Assembly: GCA_028868305.1 (NCBI GenBank)
Contig: JAGWUS010000036.1
Span: forward strand, 1 to 38,995
Length of the DNA: 38,995 nt
Origin: Burkholderiales bacterium
Lineage (GTDB): Bacteria > Pseudomonadota > Gammaproteobacteria > Burkholderiales > Burkholderiaceae_C
Direction: 5' to 3'
Each line of letters starts with the position of its first letter. Position 1 is the stretch's first letter. The notes beneath the pieces are model-generated. The model did not search any database and was not told the origin of the DNA. It saw only the letters and a program-made list of their open reading frames with translations. This document shows positions 8,702 to 16,972 of the stretch, in pieces. Both the position numbers and the translations under genes were made by a program.

Positions 8702-10113
8702 ACATCCAGCGCTTTACCGCCGCTACATCCCGCGAAGCCCTCGCCAAAGCCCGCATGGCTTTTGGGGACGGCACACTGATCCTGTCCAACCGTCCCACGG
8801 AGCATGGCGTCGAAGTGGTGGCCACCGCAGAAGACACACTGGTCAGCCTCAGCAACGGTGGCCAGTCACCTTCTGCCAAACCTGCAGCCAGCCCGCAGCG
8901 CGCCGCACAACCCAGCTTCAAGGAAGTTGCAAGCCAGGTGGAAGAAGATGCCGACCAACTGGCCATGAGCACACTGTCTTTCCAGGACTATGTGCGTGAG
9001 CGGATGGCCCGCAAACGCCACGATGCAGCACAGCAGGAAGCTCCGGTGACGCAACAGGCGCCTGTGCGCACCGTCGCCGAGCCGGTGCGCAAGACGACAA
9101 CCGTACTGGACATCCCCACCCGAAAAGCCGCTCCTGTGCCAGAGCGCAAGGCTGCGCCCGTCGTTCCCCAGAGTATCGTGAACGAACTGCACGCCATGAA
9201 GGATCTGATTGAAGACCGCTTCAACACCCTGACCTGGCTGGGCCAGGCACGCCAAAACCCGGTGCAAGCCAACATGATGCTCAAGATGATCCGCGCCGGG
9301 TATTCCCCCACGCTGGCCCGGGCCATCCTGGAGCGTATGCCCGAAGACACTGACGCCAAGAGCGCATTGCGCTGGGTTATGGACGTGCTGGCACGCAATC
9401 TCCACACCGATGAGGGCACGCCAGCCCTGCATGACGAGGGCGGCGTCTTCGCGCTGGTGGGAGCCACGGGCGTTGGCAAAACCACCACCGCAGCCAAACT
9501 GGCTGGCCTTTGCGCCAGTGTGCATGGCCCCGGTAGCGTGGGCCTGATCACGCTGGACACCTACCGCATAGGCGCGCACGAGCAATTGCGCGCCTACGGA
9601 AAAATACTGGGCGTTGTCGCCCACCTCGCGCACGACAAGGCCGCCCTGCAGGACCTGCTGGGTCTGCTCTCCAACAAAAAAATGGTGCTAATTGATACCA
9701 CCGGCATTGCACCCCGCGACCCGCGCAAGCGTGAGTTGATGGACTTGCTAGACCTCCCGGAAATCAAACGTCTGCTGGTGCTGAACGCTGGTGGCCATGG
9801 AGACACACTGGACGACGCCATCAGCTGCTTCAAGATCGGCGGTGCCCAGCACACACTGCTCTCAAAAACGGATGAGGCCGTCAAGCTCGGCCCGGCCATT
9901 GACGCGGCGATCCGTCACCAACTGGTTCTGCGCGGCGTTACGACCGGCCAGCGCGTCCCTGAAGACTGGGAGCCAGCCATCGCCACCAACCTGGTTCGTC
10001 AGTCGATGCGATCGGTCAACACCTCGGCCTTTGATCCGACGATCAATGACCTGGGTTTCTTCTTCAGCCAGCCTGCTGACCGCAACATGGCAAGGGGGCA
10101 TCTGGATGCGTGA
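8698..10113 (+). CDS. flhF: SRP-like GTPase FlhF, flagellar placement
   Basis: Signal-recognition-type GTPase that sets the site, usually polar, and number of flagella. The 471-residue protein has an N-terminal basic/variable B region (about 1-155), an N domain of helices (about 160-240), and the G domain with P-loop GATGVGKT (255-262), LITLDTYRIGA (283-293), the G3-like LIDTTGIAPRD (331-341; many relatives have DTAG) and SKTDEA (389-394). The start has GAGGTG 4 bases upstream and overlaps flhA by ATGA. The next gene overlaps its end by 8 bases. FlhF together with an FlhG-like partner predicts polar or few flagella. Confidence 0.96.
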   Translation: MNIQRFTAATSREALAKARMAFGDGTLILSNRPTEHGVEVVATAEDTLVSLSNGGQSPSAKPAASPQRAAQPSFKEVASQVEEDADQLAMSTLSFQDYVRERMARKRHDAAQQEAPVTQQAPVRTVAEPVRKTTTVLDIPTRKAAPVPERKAAPVVPQSIVNELHAMKDLIEDRFNTLTWLGQARQNPVQANMMLKMIRAGYSPTLARAILERMPEDTDAKSALRWVMDVLARNLHTDEGTPALHDEGGVFALVGATGVGKTTTAAKLAGLCASVHGPGSVGLITLDTYRIGAHEQLRAYGKILGVVAHLAHDKAALQDLLGLLSNKKMVLIDTTGIAPRDPRKRELMDLLDLPEIKRLLVLNAGGHGDTLDDAISCFKIGGAQHTLLSKTDEAVKLGPAIDAAIRHQLVLRGVTTGQRVPEDWEPAIATNLVRQSMRSVNTSAFDPTINDLGFFFSQPADRNMARGHLDA

Positions 10114-10897
10114 TCTGCCCGTGCACCAGGCGGCCGGACTGATGGGCCTGGCACGCAATCAGTTTCCGCGTCTGACTGCATTCGTCAGTCACGGCGATGC
10201 GCAAGCTGAATTGCCGCTGCTCTGGAAACTCTGCTCAGCCATGGTGGATCTGGGCTACCCCGTGACGGTGCTGGATGGCACCACGCAGGAAGCCGGTGAT
10301 AACCCGGGTCTGGAGCAGTTGCTGGACTTCAGCACCTGGCGCGAAAGCCCACAGGAAAGTCCCACGTGGAATATCCTGCCTTCCATGCAGGGACTGCAGG
10401 CACTGGGCGCGTTCGCCAACCCGTCCGCCCACTGCCTGAGTGCACTGGGCCAGGCATTCCAGCACGAAGGCTTTGTCATTGCCTACAGCAACGCCCAAGT
10501 GCTCTCCCGACTGCTGACCCGCAGCGGCGTCCGGCCGTTGCTGTCGCTCTCGACCGCCAGAACATCCCTGCTTACCAGCTACCTGGCTCTCAAGCGCCTT
10601 CTGCTCAAGGGAGGGATTGAGCCGGTGGTTGCGAATGTGGTTCAATATGCGGACCGTTCTCTGGAGACGGAAAGCGCGGTTGCCAGCAATCTGTGTGACT
10701 GTGCCAGGAACTTCCTGGACTTCGAGGTAAATATCGTGACCATCGTCGCACCTGCGGGTGAAGACCGTCCCTCCATGGATGTGCAGCGCCTGGCACTGTC
10801 CATGATCGAAAACGCCATCCCCCTGGTGAAAGGCTGGTCCACGCAGTCCATGTGTTCTGACATTCCATTGACCAGCGGGATTGCCGGGAGCCATTGA
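10106..10897 (+). CDS. flhG: FlhG/FleN-like MinD-family protein without P-loop
   Basis: Position after flhF and the N-terminal HQAAGLMGL (residues 7-15), like the DQAxGLR motif by which FlhG stimulates FlhF GTPase, point to the flagellar-number regulator FlhG/FleN. The fold order fits: strand TAFVSHG, helix, strand YPVTVLDGT, later EPVVANVVQYA. The deviant Walker A (KGGxGKT) expected after the first strand is replaced by HGDAQAELP, with no lysine, so ATP binding of the usual kind is unlikely. At 263 residues it is slightly short for the family. The start at 10106 has AAGGGGG 7 bases upstream and overlaps flhF by 8 bases. The name is by context; the function as a pseudo-ATPase is inferred. Confidence 0.75.
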   Translation: MRDLPVHQAAGLMGLARNQFPRLTAFVSHGDAQAELPLLWKLCSAMVDLGYPVTVLDGTTQEAGDNPGLEQLLDFSTWRESPQESPTWNILPSMQGLQALGAFANPSAHCLSALGQAFQHEGFVIAYSNAQVLSRLLTRSGVRPLLSLSTARTSLLTSYLALKRLLLKGGIEPVVANVVQYADRSLETESAVASNLCDCARNFLDFEVNIVTIVAPAGEDRPSMDVQRLALSMIENAIPLVKGWSTQSMCSDIPLTSGIAGSH

Positions 10898-11613
10898 TGT
10901 ACACCGCAAAAGGCCAACTCGATCGCAACGCCCTGATCCGTCAATACCAGCCTCTGGTACGTCGTCTGGCACACCACATGATGGCCAAGCTGCCGCCGAG
11001 CGTAGAGGTGGACGACCTGATCCAGGTAGGTTTGATCGGACTGTCCGAGGCGCTGATGCGCTTCGAGGCATCGCAAGGTGTACAGTTCGAGACCTTTGCC
11101 ACCCAGCGGATTCGGGGCGCCATGCTCGACGAACTGCGCGAAAACGACTGGATGTCGCGCGGCTCACGTAAGAGCCAGAAAGACATCGAAGTCGCCATGC
11201 GCCGGCTGGAACACAAGTTGGGCCGCAGCCCCGCCGAATCGGAAATTGCTGCCGAGTTGGGCATGAGCCTTGCCGACTACCAGTCCCTTCTGGGCAAAGT
11301 ACGCGGCACCCAGCTCGTGTACCTGGAAGATATGACAGGTCGCAATGAAGACGACGACACCTTCTTGGACCGCCACGTAGCCGACACCGATGCCGATCCA
11401 CTCAACATGCTGCGCGACCAGCGCCTGCGTGAATCACTGGTCAAGGCCATCAAAGGCCTGCCTGAACGCGAGCAGTACATCATGAGCATGTACTACGAGC
11501 AGGACATGAATCTCAAGGAAATCGCCGCAGTGCTGGATGTGACCGAATCCCGGGTCTGCCAGCTCCACAGCCAGTCCATCGCCCGCCTGCGCGCCAAGAT
11601 GCGCGCGCACTGA
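10897..11613 (+). CDS. fliA: Flagellar sigma factor 28, FliA
   Basis: RNA polymerase sigma factor for late flagellar genes, held inactive by FlgM until hook completion. The 238-residue protein has region 2 (LVRRLAHHM, VEVDDLIQVG, FETFATQRIRGAMLDELR; about 20-85), region 3 (about 90-150) and region 4 with the helix-turn-helix NLKEIAAVLDVTESRVCQLHSQ (near 200-222). Start at ATG 10897, with GGGAG 6 bases upstream; its first base is the last base of the preceding stop. A TTG just before it is an unlikely start. The gene ends back to back with convergent flgN, with no spacer. Confidence 0.97.
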   Translation: MYTAKGQLDRNALIRQYQPLVRRLAHHMMAKLPPSVEVDDLIQVGLIGLSEALMRFEASQGVQFETFATQRIRGAMLDELRENDWMSRGSRKSQKDIEVAMRRLEHKLGRSPAESEIAAELGMSLADYQSLLGKVRGTQLVYLEDMTGRNEDDDTFLDRHVADTDADPLNMLRDQRLRESLVKAIKGLPEREQYIMSMYYEQDMNLKEIAAVLDVTESRVCQLHSQSIARLRAKMRAH

Positions 11614-11991
11614 TCAGGCTGCTAGTACCTTGAAAGCTCCGCTCTGGCGCATGGCCGAGCCATAAGGTCCGCCATCGGAATAGGTGGATACTGGCTCGCT
11701 GGGCATGACCACCTTGAGAGCCTGCTCAACCAGTGCAACCCGTCGGTGCAACTGGGAGCGCAACAGCAGGGTACCCTGCGACAGCGCTTTCAGACGCTGC
11801 ACCGTTGCCCGTCGCACCGCCTCGCCTCCGTGGGCGGTGCGCAGCAGTTCCACCAGTTCCGATGCCAGTCGATGCAATGCAGCACTGGCCATCTCAAGCC
11901 TGGCAGGGTTGCTTTCCGCCAGAACGACAGCTACCTCGTTGAACTGTTGCTCAACGAGGTCCAGATGATCCAGGAATGCAATGGGTGTCAT
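11614..11991 (-). CDS. flgN: Flagellar export chaperone FlgN (hook-filament junction)
   Basis: A 125-residue, mainly helical cytoplasmic protein directly downstream of flgM, the usual place of the FlgK/FlgL chaperone FlgN. Sequence similarity within this family is low, so the call rests on size, helical content (LDLVEQQFNEVAVVL, then a long Arg/Leu/Gln helix) and position. Start chosen at 11991, with AAAGG 7 bases upstream; an ATG at 12009 lacks such a site. The stop TGA abuts the fliA stop on the other strand in the palindrome TGATCA. Probably transcribed with flgM from the sigma-28 promoter at 12400-12426. Confidence 0.85.
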   Translation of the reverse strand: MTPIAFLDHLDLVEQQFNEVAVVLAESNPARLEMASAALHRLASELVELLRTAHGGEAVRRATVQRLKALSQGTLLLRSQLHRRVALVEQALKVVMPSEPVSTYSDGGPYGSAMRQSGAFKVLAA

Positions 11992-12030
11992 TTCAGGGCC
12001 TTTGTACATGCAAGCACGCACAGGCCCCAC

Positions 12031-12357
12031 TCAACTTTTCGTGCGGTTGAGCATTTCCTGTGCGTTGGAAAGAAGTTTGTCCGCGATCGCTTCCGCGTTG
12101 ATCGCATAGGTGCCATTCTTCATGGCGGCTTTGACCGAGGCCACTTTGGTGGTGTCGATGTCTGCAGGATGCGACGCCTCGGTTTTTTCCATCGTGCGCG
12201 CCAACGTAGACACGGTGACGGCTACCCCGGCAGAACGGGTGCTTTGCGCTGCCGCCGACGCCGCGCTCGCAGGCGCGCCATGCCCCGGCTTTGGGGCGGC
12301 ATTGTTCTTGACCGAAGTGGTCGAACCAGGCGTTTCTAGGGATGGCGGAATTTTCAT
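12031..12357 (-). CDS. flgM: Anti-sigma-28 factor FlgM
   Basis: Binds FliA and blocks late transcription until exported through the completed hook-basal body. The 108-residue protein has a low-complexity, disordered N-terminal half rich in Ala, Ser, Thr and Pro (about 1-55) and the conserved C-terminal FliA-binding region with VASVKAAMKNGTYAINAEAIADKLL (about 76-100, cited by position), typical of the family. Start at 12357 has GGAG upstream; a TTG four codons earlier would include that site and is rejected. It has its own sigma-28 promoter, giving the usual FliA-FlgM feedback, and is followed by flgN after 39 bases. Confidence 0.95.
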   Translation of the reverse strand: MKIPPSLETPGSTTSVKNNAAPKPGHGAPASAASAAAQSTRSAGVAVTVSTLARTMEKTEASHPADIDTTKVASVKAAMKNGTYAINAEAIADKLLSNAQEMLNRTKS

Positions 12358-12399
12358 CGTGTACTCCAAAACTACAATACGCGTAGCCTCGTACGATTG

Positions 12400-12426
12400 C
12401 TATCGGCCTGAATCTAACGGACTTTA
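12400..12426 (-). promoter_or_regulatory. Sigma-28 (FliA) promoter of flgMN
   Basis: On the minus strand TAAAGTCC (12419-12426), an 11-base spacer and GCCGATAG (12400-12407) match TAAAGTTT-N11-GCCGATAA at 6/8 and 7/8 with exact spacing. It lies 42 bases before the flgM start and is the clearest class III promoter in the window. Confidence 0.85.
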
Positions 12427-12451
12427 GGGCTTTTTGCATCTCGACCGCCAT

Positions 12452-13189
12452 TTAAAGTTCGATTTTTACTGTACGTACATCCAGTACCACACCAGATGTT
12501 ACACGCCCCCCCTCCATTCGCACCCGCGCGGGCTGCCCGACCACGCCGGCAGAGAGGGCTTGCGCCTCAGCAGAAACCTGAAATCCTGGACCCTGCGCAA
12601 TGACCCGTACCTGGGCTCCCGCCTGAAAGACTTGGGGGGCACGCACCATGCCCTGGCGCAGGGTCTGCCCGGTACCCAGGGGGCGCACCGCCACCAAGCC
12701 ATTCCATGCTGCCGCGTCCGCGAGCACTGGCTGGGAGTCCTCTGCCCAATCCACTTCGGTTTCCACCACATCGGTCATCCCAACGGCGGCTCCCGCCAGG
12801 ATGGGCGATCGGACGACCCACGCCGGACCAAAAGCCTTGACCGTGGCAGGGACGGAGACATTCCAGCGCGTCACGCCGTCCACACAGCGCAGCCCCACGC
12901 GGGTCTTGCCCCACAGGCGCGAGCCCAACGGTAAGAACGGCTCCACATGGCCACACGGTGCCAGTCGCAACCGGCTATCAAGTGCGCCTACGCTGACCTC
13001 CAGTCGCAACGCAGGGCCGACCGTTTGCTGCGCTACTGCTGCAGACTGGCGTGCCCAATTCAGTGCCATAGCCTGGTAATCCGGCTCTCCGGCGCTGACG
13101 TCTGTTGCAAACAGAGCAAGCAAAGCCAAAACTAGGGGCACGGCCCGCGCTTCACGCTTGCTACCAATGTAAAAAAGAGGACGGAGCAT
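12452..13189 (-). CDS. flgA: Flagellar P-ring assembly chaperone FlgA
   Basis: Periplasmic chaperone for polymerisation of the P-ring protein FlgI. The 245-residue product has an N-terminal signal peptide (hydrophobic stretch VPLVLALLALFATDVSA ending near residue 33), an N-terminal domain with two cysteines (LAPCGH and LRCVDG, probably a disulfide), a SAF-type domain (about 125-185) and a C-terminal beta domain ending with RVRMEGGRVTSGVVLDV. The start is supported by GGAGA about 8 bases upstream. It is divergent from flgB across 192 bases, the standard flgA/flgB arrangement. Confidence 0.95.
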   Translation of the reverse strand: MLRPLFYIGSKREARAVPLVLALLALFATDVSAGEPDYQAMALNWARQSAAVAQQTVGPALRLEVSVGALDSRLRLAPCGHVEPFLPLGSRLWGKTRVGLRCVDGVTRWNVSVPATVKAFGPAWVVRSPILAGAAVGMTDVVETEVDWAEDSQPVLADAAAWNGLVAVRPLGTGQTLRQGMVRAPQVFQAGAQVRVIAQGPGFQVSAEAQALSAGVVGQPARVRMEGGRVTSGVVLDVRTVKIEL

Positions 13190-13381
13190 CAGGTTTCTCC
13201 AGGCACATACGCCCTTGTTGATGCCAACACTATAGGCATCCGATCAGTGAGCAAACCACACAATTGGCCGCCATTCCGCCCACTATTCCCAGGTTAAAAA
13301 AATTTAAGTATTTCCATAATCGTTCTACGTCGAATGGTTTGGACTGCTCCTGACCACGCGAGCTACTACACGAGGTGTTCT

Positions 13382-13819
13382 ATGTTGCCCAATCTGACCA
13401 ATGCGCTGGACTTTCAGGCCAAAGCCTTGGTGATTCGTGCCGACCGGCAGCGAGTCCTTGCCAGCAACATTGCGAATGCCGACACGCCGGGGTACGTCGG
13501 CCGAGACATTAACTTCAGGGACGCAATGAACGCTGCCCTTGGCGGGAACTCCCTGTCCTTGACCCTCAGCCCTCCCACCGGCAGCCCTTCGGAAGGCGGC
13601 ACCGACCCCCGGCACATCCCGCTGCAAAGTATCGCTGGATCCCTGGGACGAGACAGACTGGACTACACCACCCAGACCCAACCGGCCATGGACGGCAACA
13701 GCGTGGACATGGACCGTGAGCGCGCCAACTTTGTTGACAACTCAGTGCGCTACGAAGCCACTCTCCGCTTTATTAACGGCAGTTCCAGAACGATCTTGAG
13801 CGCCATACAGGGGCAATAA
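13382..13819 (+). CDS. flgB: Flagellar proximal rod protein FlgB
   Basis: Proximal rod subunit, exported early and assembled just above the MS ring. The 145-residue protein has the rod/hook N-terminal motif (VLASNIANADTPGY, about 28-41) and a C-terminal amphipathic helix that forms the coiled coil of axial proteins (MDRERANFVDNSVRYEA). Start at 13382 because of GAGGTG 4 bases upstream; an ATG-like start 16 codons earlier lacks one. First gene of the flgBCDEFGHIJKL operon. The AT-rich stretch before it (about 13295-13320) may hold the class II promoter but no FlhDC box can be assigned. Confidence 0.96.
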   Translation: MLPNLTNALDFQAKALVIRADRQRVLASNIANADTPGYVGRDINFRDAMNAALGGNSLSLTLSPPTGSPSEGGTDPRHIPLQSIAGSLGRDRLDYTTQTQPAMDGNSVDMDRERANFVDNSVRYEATLRFINGSSRTILSAIQGQ

Positions 13820-13822
13820 ACC

Positions 13823-14227
13823 ATGTCCATGTTTTCCATCTTCAGTGTGTCCGGTAGTGCGGTCAGTGCGCAGTCACAGCGCCTCAATGTGGTAGCTAGC
13901 AATTTGGCCAATGCCGATGCGGTGGCGGGCCCCGATGGTCAGGGCTACAAGGCTCGACAAGTGGTGTTTCAGACGGTCCCCATGGGTTCCGAGGCTTCGT
14001 CTGGCGTCAAGGTCAGCTCCATTATTGAGAGCAATGAGCCGCTCAAGCGGGTGCACAACCCGACCCACCCCTTGGCTGACGCCGAGGGCTATGTCAACCA
14101 GTCCAACGTCAATCCGGTGGAAGAGATGGTGAACATGATTTCTGCATCTCGCTCCTACCAGAACAACGTAGAGGTGATGAACACCGCCAAGACCCTGCTG
14201 CTCAAAACGTTGCAGATGGGTCAATAG
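13823..14227 (+). CDS. flgC: Flagellar proximal rod protein FlgC
   Basis: Proximal rod subunit. The 134-residue product equals the E. coli length. It has the N-terminal axial motif [15 protein letters not shown] (about 21-35) and the C-terminal heptad region [22 protein letters not shown], both hallmarks of rod proteins. It starts 3 bases after the flgB stop and precedes flgD by 18 bases, consistent with co-transcription. Confidence 0.97.
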   Translation: MSMFSIFSVSGSAVSAQSQRLNVVASNLANADAVAGPDGQGYKARQVVFQTVPMGSEASSGVKVSSIIESNEPLKRVHNPTHPLADAEGYVNQSNVNPVEEMVNMISASRSYQNNVEVMNTAKTLLLKTLQMGQ

Positions 14228-14245
14228 ACCGCCAGGACCTACGCC

Positions 14246-14911
14246 ATGCTTACCAGCACCACCAATCTCAACACCGCTGCGGCCAGCACCTCCAGCCTGA
14301 CATCCACCAAGACGGCCGCCGCGCAATCCGACGCCGCAAAGTCGCAGGACCGCTTCCTGAAACTTCTGGTTGCGCAGTTGAACAACCAGGACCCCATGAA
14401 CCCCATGGACAACGCGCAGATGACCAGCCAGATGGCGCAGATCAACACTGTGTCCGGGATCCAGCAGTTGAACGACACCATGAAGTCCATGGCCGCGCAA
14501 TACACGGCCATGCAGACGTTGCAGGGGGCCTCTATGGTGGGTCGCGATGTCATGACCGAGGGCAACAGCCTGTCTATTGCCAACAACGTGGGCAAAGCAG
14601 GCGTCGATCTGTCTGCAGATGCCAGCCAGGTGACGGTGCAGGTACTCAGCCCGGGCGGCCAGTTGCTCGACACCCTGAATCTGGGCGCGATGGCTGCCGG
14701 ACGCCACAACTTTGAATGGAATGCATCCAGTTACACCGGCAGCGGAATACCCGTTTTCAAGGTGTCTGCCTCCCAAGGTGGCAAGGCTGTGAGCACAACC
14801 TCGCTGGAACGCAGCACCGTCGAAGCCATCAGCGCCGACTTGGGCGCAATGAGCCTGACGCTCAAGACCGGCAAATCCATTGCCTACGACGCTATCAAGG
14901 CCATTCTTTAA
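14246..14911 (+). CDS. flgD: Hook cap/scaffold protein FlgD
   Basis: Temporary cap that guides hook subunit assembly; replaced by FlgK when the hook is finished. The 221-residue protein has the family N-terminal region FLKLLVAQLNNQDPMNPMDN (about 33-52), a helical segment with SQMAQINTVSGIQQLN, then FlgD Tudor-like and Ig-like domains (about 85-215) with the GRHNFEWNA motif. Lies between flgC and flgE in canonical order, with no signal peptide, as expected for a type III export substrate. Confidence 0.96.
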   Translation: MLTSTTNLNTAAASTSSLTSTKTAAAQSDAAKSQDRFLKLLVAQLNNQDPMNPMDNAQMTSQMAQINTVSGIQQLNDTMKSMAAQYTAMQTLQGASMVGRDVMTEGNSLSIANNVGKAGVDLSADASQVTVQVLSPGGQLLDTLNLGAMAAGRHNFEWNASSYTGSGIPVFKVSASQGGKAVSTTSLERSTVEAISADLGAMSLTLKTGKSIAYDAIKAIL

Positions 14912-14941
14912 CCGCATTTATCTGCACACAAGGACACGACC

Positions 14942-16198
14942 ATGAGCTTTCAAACAGGACTCTCCGGCCTCAACACCTCCAGTAAAAGCCTGGATGTCAT
15001 CGGCAACAACATCGCCAATGCGAACACCGTGGGCATGAAATCATCGCGTGCGGAATTCGCCGACCTGGTCGCCTCTTCGCTCGGCTCCGGCGGTAACGGA
15101 GCAGGCGCCGGCATCGGCGTGGCCGTCGCCACTGCGGCACAACAGTTTTCCCAAGGCAACATCAAAATCACCGGCAACAGTCTGGATGTAGCCATTAACG
15201 GCAACGGCTTCTTCAAAGTGACCCGCCCGGATGGCTCCACCGCGTTCACCCGTGACGGCCAGTTCAAGCTCGACAAGAATGGCAACATCATCACCAACAC
15301 CGGTGCCGCTGTCATGGGCTATGCCACCGACATCACCACCGGCGTCCCCACGAGCGTGACGCCCTTGCCCCTGAGCGTACCCACCTCGGCGCCCATTCCC
15401 GCCAAGGCCTCCACCAAAATTACGGCGGAATTCAATCTGGATGCGCGGGCCATCATTGCCGCCAATGCCACGCCGCCCACACCGATCTCTACCTACGGCA
15501 CTTCGCTGACCACCTACGACTCCCAAGGTGTCGCACTGCCGGTGAACCTGTATTTCAGCAAGGTAACTCCTGCCACCGCAGGTACCGACCAATGGAATGT
15601 ATTCACTGACTCCGCCGGCCTGAACAACGTGGGTCGCCTGGTTTTTGATGCCACCGGCAAACTCAACACGGGACTGACTACAGTCAACACCCTGACCCTG
15701 TCACCCTCCACCTACGCAGCCTCACTGACACCACCCAAGACCAGCATCGTACCGAACTTCACCGTGTCCGTGGACGTATCCAAAGTGACCCAGTTCGGTG
15801 TGGGCTTCAACGTGTCCAACCTCAGCCAGGACGGTTATACCGCCGGAGAACTCACCGGCGTTTCCATCGAACCCTCTGGCGTCATCACCACCCGTTACTC
15901 CAACGGCGAAACCCAGCACCGCGGCCAACTAGCACTTGCCGACTTCCGCAACACGCAGGGCCTCACCCCCGCAGGTTCGGGTGAATATCTGCAGACCTTT
16001 GCCTCCGGTCAACCTGTTCTGGGCAACCCCGGTATTGGCCGGTTTGGGGAACTGCGCGCCGGTGCGGTGGAGGAGTCCAACGTGGACCTGACCGCTGAGC
16101 TGGTCAACATGATGACGGCCCAGCGCAACTACCAGGCCAACGCCCAGACCATCAAGACCCAGGACCAGATCATGTCGACGCTGGTCAACCTGCGTTAA
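14942..16198 (+). CDS. flgE: Flagellar hook protein FlgE
   Basis: Main subunit of the universal-joint hook. The 418-residue protein has the N-terminal axial motif (SLDVIGNNIANANTVG, about 18-33), a middle hook domain with LDVAINGNGFFKV and FTRDGQFKLDKNG, a variable surface domain, and a C-terminal coiled coil (ELVNMMTAQRNYQANAQT). Length is close to the E. coli protein (about 400). A 30-base gap separates it from flgD and 15 bases from flgF. Confidence 0.97.
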   Translation: MSFQTGLSGLNTSSKSLDVIGNNIANANTVGMKSSRAEFADLVASSLGSGGNGAGAGIGVAVATAAQQFSQGNIKITGNSLDVAINGNGFFKVTRPDGSTAFTRDGQFKLDKNGNIITNTGAAVMGYATDITTGVPTSVTPLPLSVPTSAPIPAKASTKITAEFNLDARAIIAANATPPTPISTYGTSLTTYDSQGVALPVNLYFSKVTPATAGTDQWNVFTDSAGLNNVGRLVFDATGKLNTGLTTVNTLTLSPSTYAASLTPPKTSIVPNFTVSVDVSKVTQFGVGFNVSNLSQDGYTAGELTGVSIEPSGVITTRYSNGETQHRGQLALADFRNTQGLTPAGSGEYLQTFASGQPVLGNPGIGRFGELRAGAVEESNVDLTAELVNMMTAQRNYQANAQTIKTQDQIMSTLVNLR

Positions 16199-16213
16199 AC
16201 GGACTGACCCAGC

Positions 16214-16954
16214 ATGGACCGCCTCATCTATACGGCAATGACAGGAGCCAACGCGGCTGCGAACCGTCAGGCGGTCCTGTCCAACAACCTGGCCAATGTC
16301 TCGACCAACGGTTTTCGCGCCGAGCTTGCCACCTACCGGGCGGTACCGCTACGCGGCGAAGGTGCCACCACCCGCGTGTTTGCGCTGGAATCCACCGCAG
16401 GCCACTCCGATAAACCCGGCGCAGCCATTCGCACCGACCGCAGCCTGGATGCTATGCCCAATGGCAATGGCTGGTTTGCCGTGCAGGCGCTCGATGGCAA
16501 TGAGTCTTACACCCGCAACGGCCACTTCGAAGTAGGCGAAGACGGCACCCTCAAGACCGCGGGCGGCCTCACGGCCCTGTCCAGCGACGGCTCGCCCATT
16601 AGTGTGCCGGTCGGAGCCGAACTCTCTATAGGGCACGACGGAAATATCAGCGCCAAGGTGGGCAACCAACCGGCCAACAGCATTGGCAAGCTGAAGATGG
16701 TTACCCCCACCCCCGAAGACCCGCTCAGGCGTGGCAGCGATGGCCTGTTTCGCGCCCTGTCAGGCGATGCCCTGAGCTCGGACGAGACGGCACGGCTCCA
16801 GGTGGGTGTGGTTGAGGGCTCCAACGTCAACGCCGTGGAAACCATGGTCGGAATGATCCAGACCGCTCGCCAGTTTGAAACCCAGATGAGGTTGCTGCAG
16901 ACCGTCGAATCCAATGACCGCTCCGCCGGAAAGTTGCTCAACCTGCAAGGCTAA
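16214..16954 (+). CDS. flgF: Flagellar proximal rod protein FlgF
   Basis: Proximal rod protein linking FlgB/FlgC to FlgG. The 246-residue product has MDRLIYTAMTGANAA at the N-terminus, [17 protein letters not shown] (about 20-36), the hook-basal-body region WFAVQALDGNESYTRNG, and the C-terminal motif VEGSNVNAVETMVGMIQTAR. It differs from FlgG by its shorter middle and the MDRLIY start typical of FlgF. It is 18 bases before flgG. Confidence 0.96.
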   Translation: MDRLIYTAMTGANAAANRQAVLSNNLANVSTNGFRAELATYRAVPLRGEGATTRVFALESTAGHSDKPGAAIRTDRSLDAMPNGNGWFAVQALDGNESYTRNGHFEVGEDGTLKTAGGLTALSSDGSPISVPVGAELSIGHDGNISAKVGNQPANSIGKLKMVTPTPEDPLRRGSDGLFRALSGDALSSDETARLQVGVVEGSNVNAVETMVGMIQTARQFETQMRLLQTVESNDRSAGKLLNLQG

Positions 16955-16972
16955 CCATTAAAAGGACGCACC

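Noticed and set aside
13220..13240. GATGCC-N9-GGCATC inverted repeat between flgA and flgB
   Set aside because: Arms of only 6 bases without a known matching regulator; could be chance and does not fit an FlhDC box clearly.
13874..14917. Long minus-strand open frame opposite flgC and flgD
   Set aside because: It is the antisense shadow of two certain flagellar genes, with His/Gly-rich composition typical of reverse frames of GC-rich genes.
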